From positions 62,001 to 126,000 of the forward strand of contig RPFO01000403.1 in the NCBI GenBank assembly GCA_009746045.1: DNA of 64,000 bases, read 5' to 3'. Made by a program: the position numbers and the translations under genes. Source of the DNA: Mesostigma viride (lineage: Eukaryota; Streptophyta; Mesostigmatophyceae; Mesostigmatales; Mesostigmataceae). The notes under the pieces were generated by a model, which was not told the origin of the DNA, searched no databases, and was given only the letters and a program-made list of their open reading frames with translations. Shown in pieces: positions 62,531 through 64,000 of the stretch. Each line of letters begins with the position of its first letter. Within the stretch, counting starts at the first letter, position 1.

Positions 62531-62984
62531 AGGGATGCAGCCAGGAGCATTTGCGCCCATTGGAACTATGTAAGCTGGCCGGGCACAGATATTGAGGCGA
62601 TATACACCTTACGTTCCACGTATATTCTTATCGACTAGTTGGTTGTACACCGTTTCCTAAGCACCAAACACAGCTGTCTGCTTTTGTTTCCAGTGGTACT
62701 GCGCAGCAGTTTCCCCCAGAATTATTTTGTTTCTTTTTCAGGTGGTAAATTGTCGAGAAAATTTGTTAAAACTGCATGGGAGTTTACATCCAAGCATACA
62801 CTTGCATGCTCGCACAGGCTCGCACGTACATGAGCTTGCCGCCCAGGTCATTAAAATTAGGCTCGTATATACGTTTAAAAATATAGTTAATTACATCAGA
62901 GGAAAGGCACCCATGTAAAAATAAACAAAGCCAACGCTAACAAGGGATACCATATCATGGTCCGGTAGTCCGTTTTCCCCCACG
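62531..62984. other. Intergenic, no feature recognised
   Basis: AT-richer sequence between LINE copy D and the next LINE fragment. A short GC-rich stretch near 62800-62850 (CATGAGCTTGCCGCCCAG then GT) resembles an exon end, but nothing upstream or downstream supports it. Confidence 0.4.
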
Positions 62985-64000
62985 CGAACATCCGGTCTGA
63001 GGATGCGGACGGCGCGGCTTTCTACTCCCCCAACCACCAACCTGACTGTCATCGTGGCTCTGGACTTTGAGGGAGGCGGCCGGCACTTGCTCATTGACGT
63101 TTCTGTGGCTCGCCCCTTGGCTCTAAGCCATGTGGTTGGTGCATCCCAGGCGGCGGGCTACACTGCGGATCGGGCTTAGCGGGCCAAGCTCGCGGCCTAT
63201 GGGGACGTCGGGCACCACCGTGTGGTGCTCTTTGTTTTGGAGGAGTTCGGGGCCATGGGGACCCTGACCGCCGGCTTCTTTATGCTACTTTTTCTGAGTG
63301 CTGGGCACCGGCTCCGGGAGGACCGCCCGGACCTGGAGGGCCAGCAGGCCCCTTGGTCAGCGCGGACCTGGACATCGTATTGGCGCGCCAACGCCTTTCG
63401 GTAGCCATTACCCGGGCTATGGCTTGGCCCTCTGGCGGCCGCGCGCCTGGCAGTAGCGCCTGCGGACGTCCCCGCGCCGCCCACGCCGCCCGCCGCTGAG
63501 CAGGACTACACGTACCCAGCCCTGACGCAACCCCTGGTTGACCCCAACGAGCTACCGCAGTTCACCGAGCTCGAGCTGAGCACCGCTGCCAAGCAACTCC
63601 GCTTCTACGCCGCCGTTGGACCTGACCAGCTCCCCGCCCCGGTAATTAAGCTGACAGCGCCCACGGTGTTCCTGCTTGACGTCTGCAACCGGATCCTGCT
63701 TGCCGACGCGCCGCCAATTCCTGCTGAGTGGCAGCACAGCTACCGTATTATGCTGTACAAAAACAAAGGTTCCCCTGTCACGAACCCGCCAACTACAGAG
63801 GAGTCTGCATCCAGAGCGCCGCACTCAAGTTGTTCATGCGCATGATCCTCAACCGCCTTCGTTCTGCTCTCGACCGTCACCTGCGGGGAAAGTCAAATGG
63901 GCTTTCGTCCTGGGCGCAACACCGTCATGGCCATCTTCGTCGCACGTCGCCTCTACGAGGAAATCGCTCTCCTGCAACCTGGTGAGTTTCCCACCATCCT
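62985..64000 (+). mobile_element. LINE fragment(s): nuclease-like domain followed by reverse transcriptase, frameshifted
   Basis: 63000-63440 reads VIVALDFEGGGRHLLIDVSV, GYTADRA, stop, RAKLAAYGDVGHHRVV, then APWSARTW; this resembles the restriction-like (PD-D/E-x-K) endonuclease module that ends some LINE proteins, interrupted by TAG. From about 63478 a reverse transcriptase begins: AAVGPDQLPAPVIK, EWQHSYRIMLYKNKGS, a one-base frameshift near 63785, NYRGVCIQSAALKLFMRMIL, a second shift near 63895, then MGFRPGRNTVMAIFVARRLY to the window edge. The frameshifts indicate a decayed copy. Finding the nuclease-like part upstream of the RT suggests two adjacent copies rather than one intact element. 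Confidence 0.75.

Overview
This is a eukaryotic nuclear window, probably from an alga or other photosynthetic protist. The evidence is short GT-AG exons separated by long introns, a plastid- or mitochondrion-like presequence on an assimilatory sulfate enzyme, TTAA-tailed non-LTR (LINE-type) retrotransposons, a TA-flanked MITE family and very abundant minisatellites. No bacterial operon, phage or CRISPR structure is present. The species cannot be named from the sequence alone. I rebuilt exons by reading splice sites and checking that codon phases join; there is no transcript evidence.

Layout. (1) 1-820 (-): an open reading frame running off the left edge, possibly a retroelement first ORF. (2) 1641-5484 (-): a small gene ending in a SAP domain that is split by an intron holding an ~800-bp polypyrimidine tract. 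(3) 5485-6461: intergenic space shared by two divergent genes, with four GTAC cores in 19 bp. (4) 6462-13354 (+): a complete 8-exon adenylylsulfate (APS) kinase, 279 aa, every phase closing. (5) 13355-16714: a cluster of decayed LINE 3' ends, two of them in inverted orientation, plus unassigned sequence. (6) 16715-53528 (-): a 36.8-kb, ~36-exon ABCC (MRP4-like) transporter gene of ~1,546 aa, whose introns carry arrays of 14, 34, 39, 41, 43, 49 and 53 bp and one MITE. (7) 53529-54333: second divergent intergenic space. (8) 54334-62183 (+): a gene for an N-terminal PH domain, a ~700-residue low-complexity region and a C-terminal coiled coil. (9) 62184-64000: more LINE fragments running off the right edge.

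The genes do not form one pathway. APS kinase makes PAPS for sulfation; the ABCC protein is an ATP-driven exporter of unknown substrate; the SAP protein is probably a DNA/RNA-binding nuclear protein; the PH/coiled-coil protein looks like a membrane-associated scaffold.

The most unusual signal is structural. In all four intron-containing genes, the 15-60 bp spanning an exon edge (mostly the last exon bases plus the 5' splice site) is repeated two to four times, degenerately, inside the adjoining intron. Several large minisatellites start at, or within a few tens of bases of, the same splice sites. I call these 'splice-edge echoes'. They suggest that introns here grow by tandem duplication anchored at exon-intron boundaries and leave rows of decoy splice sites.
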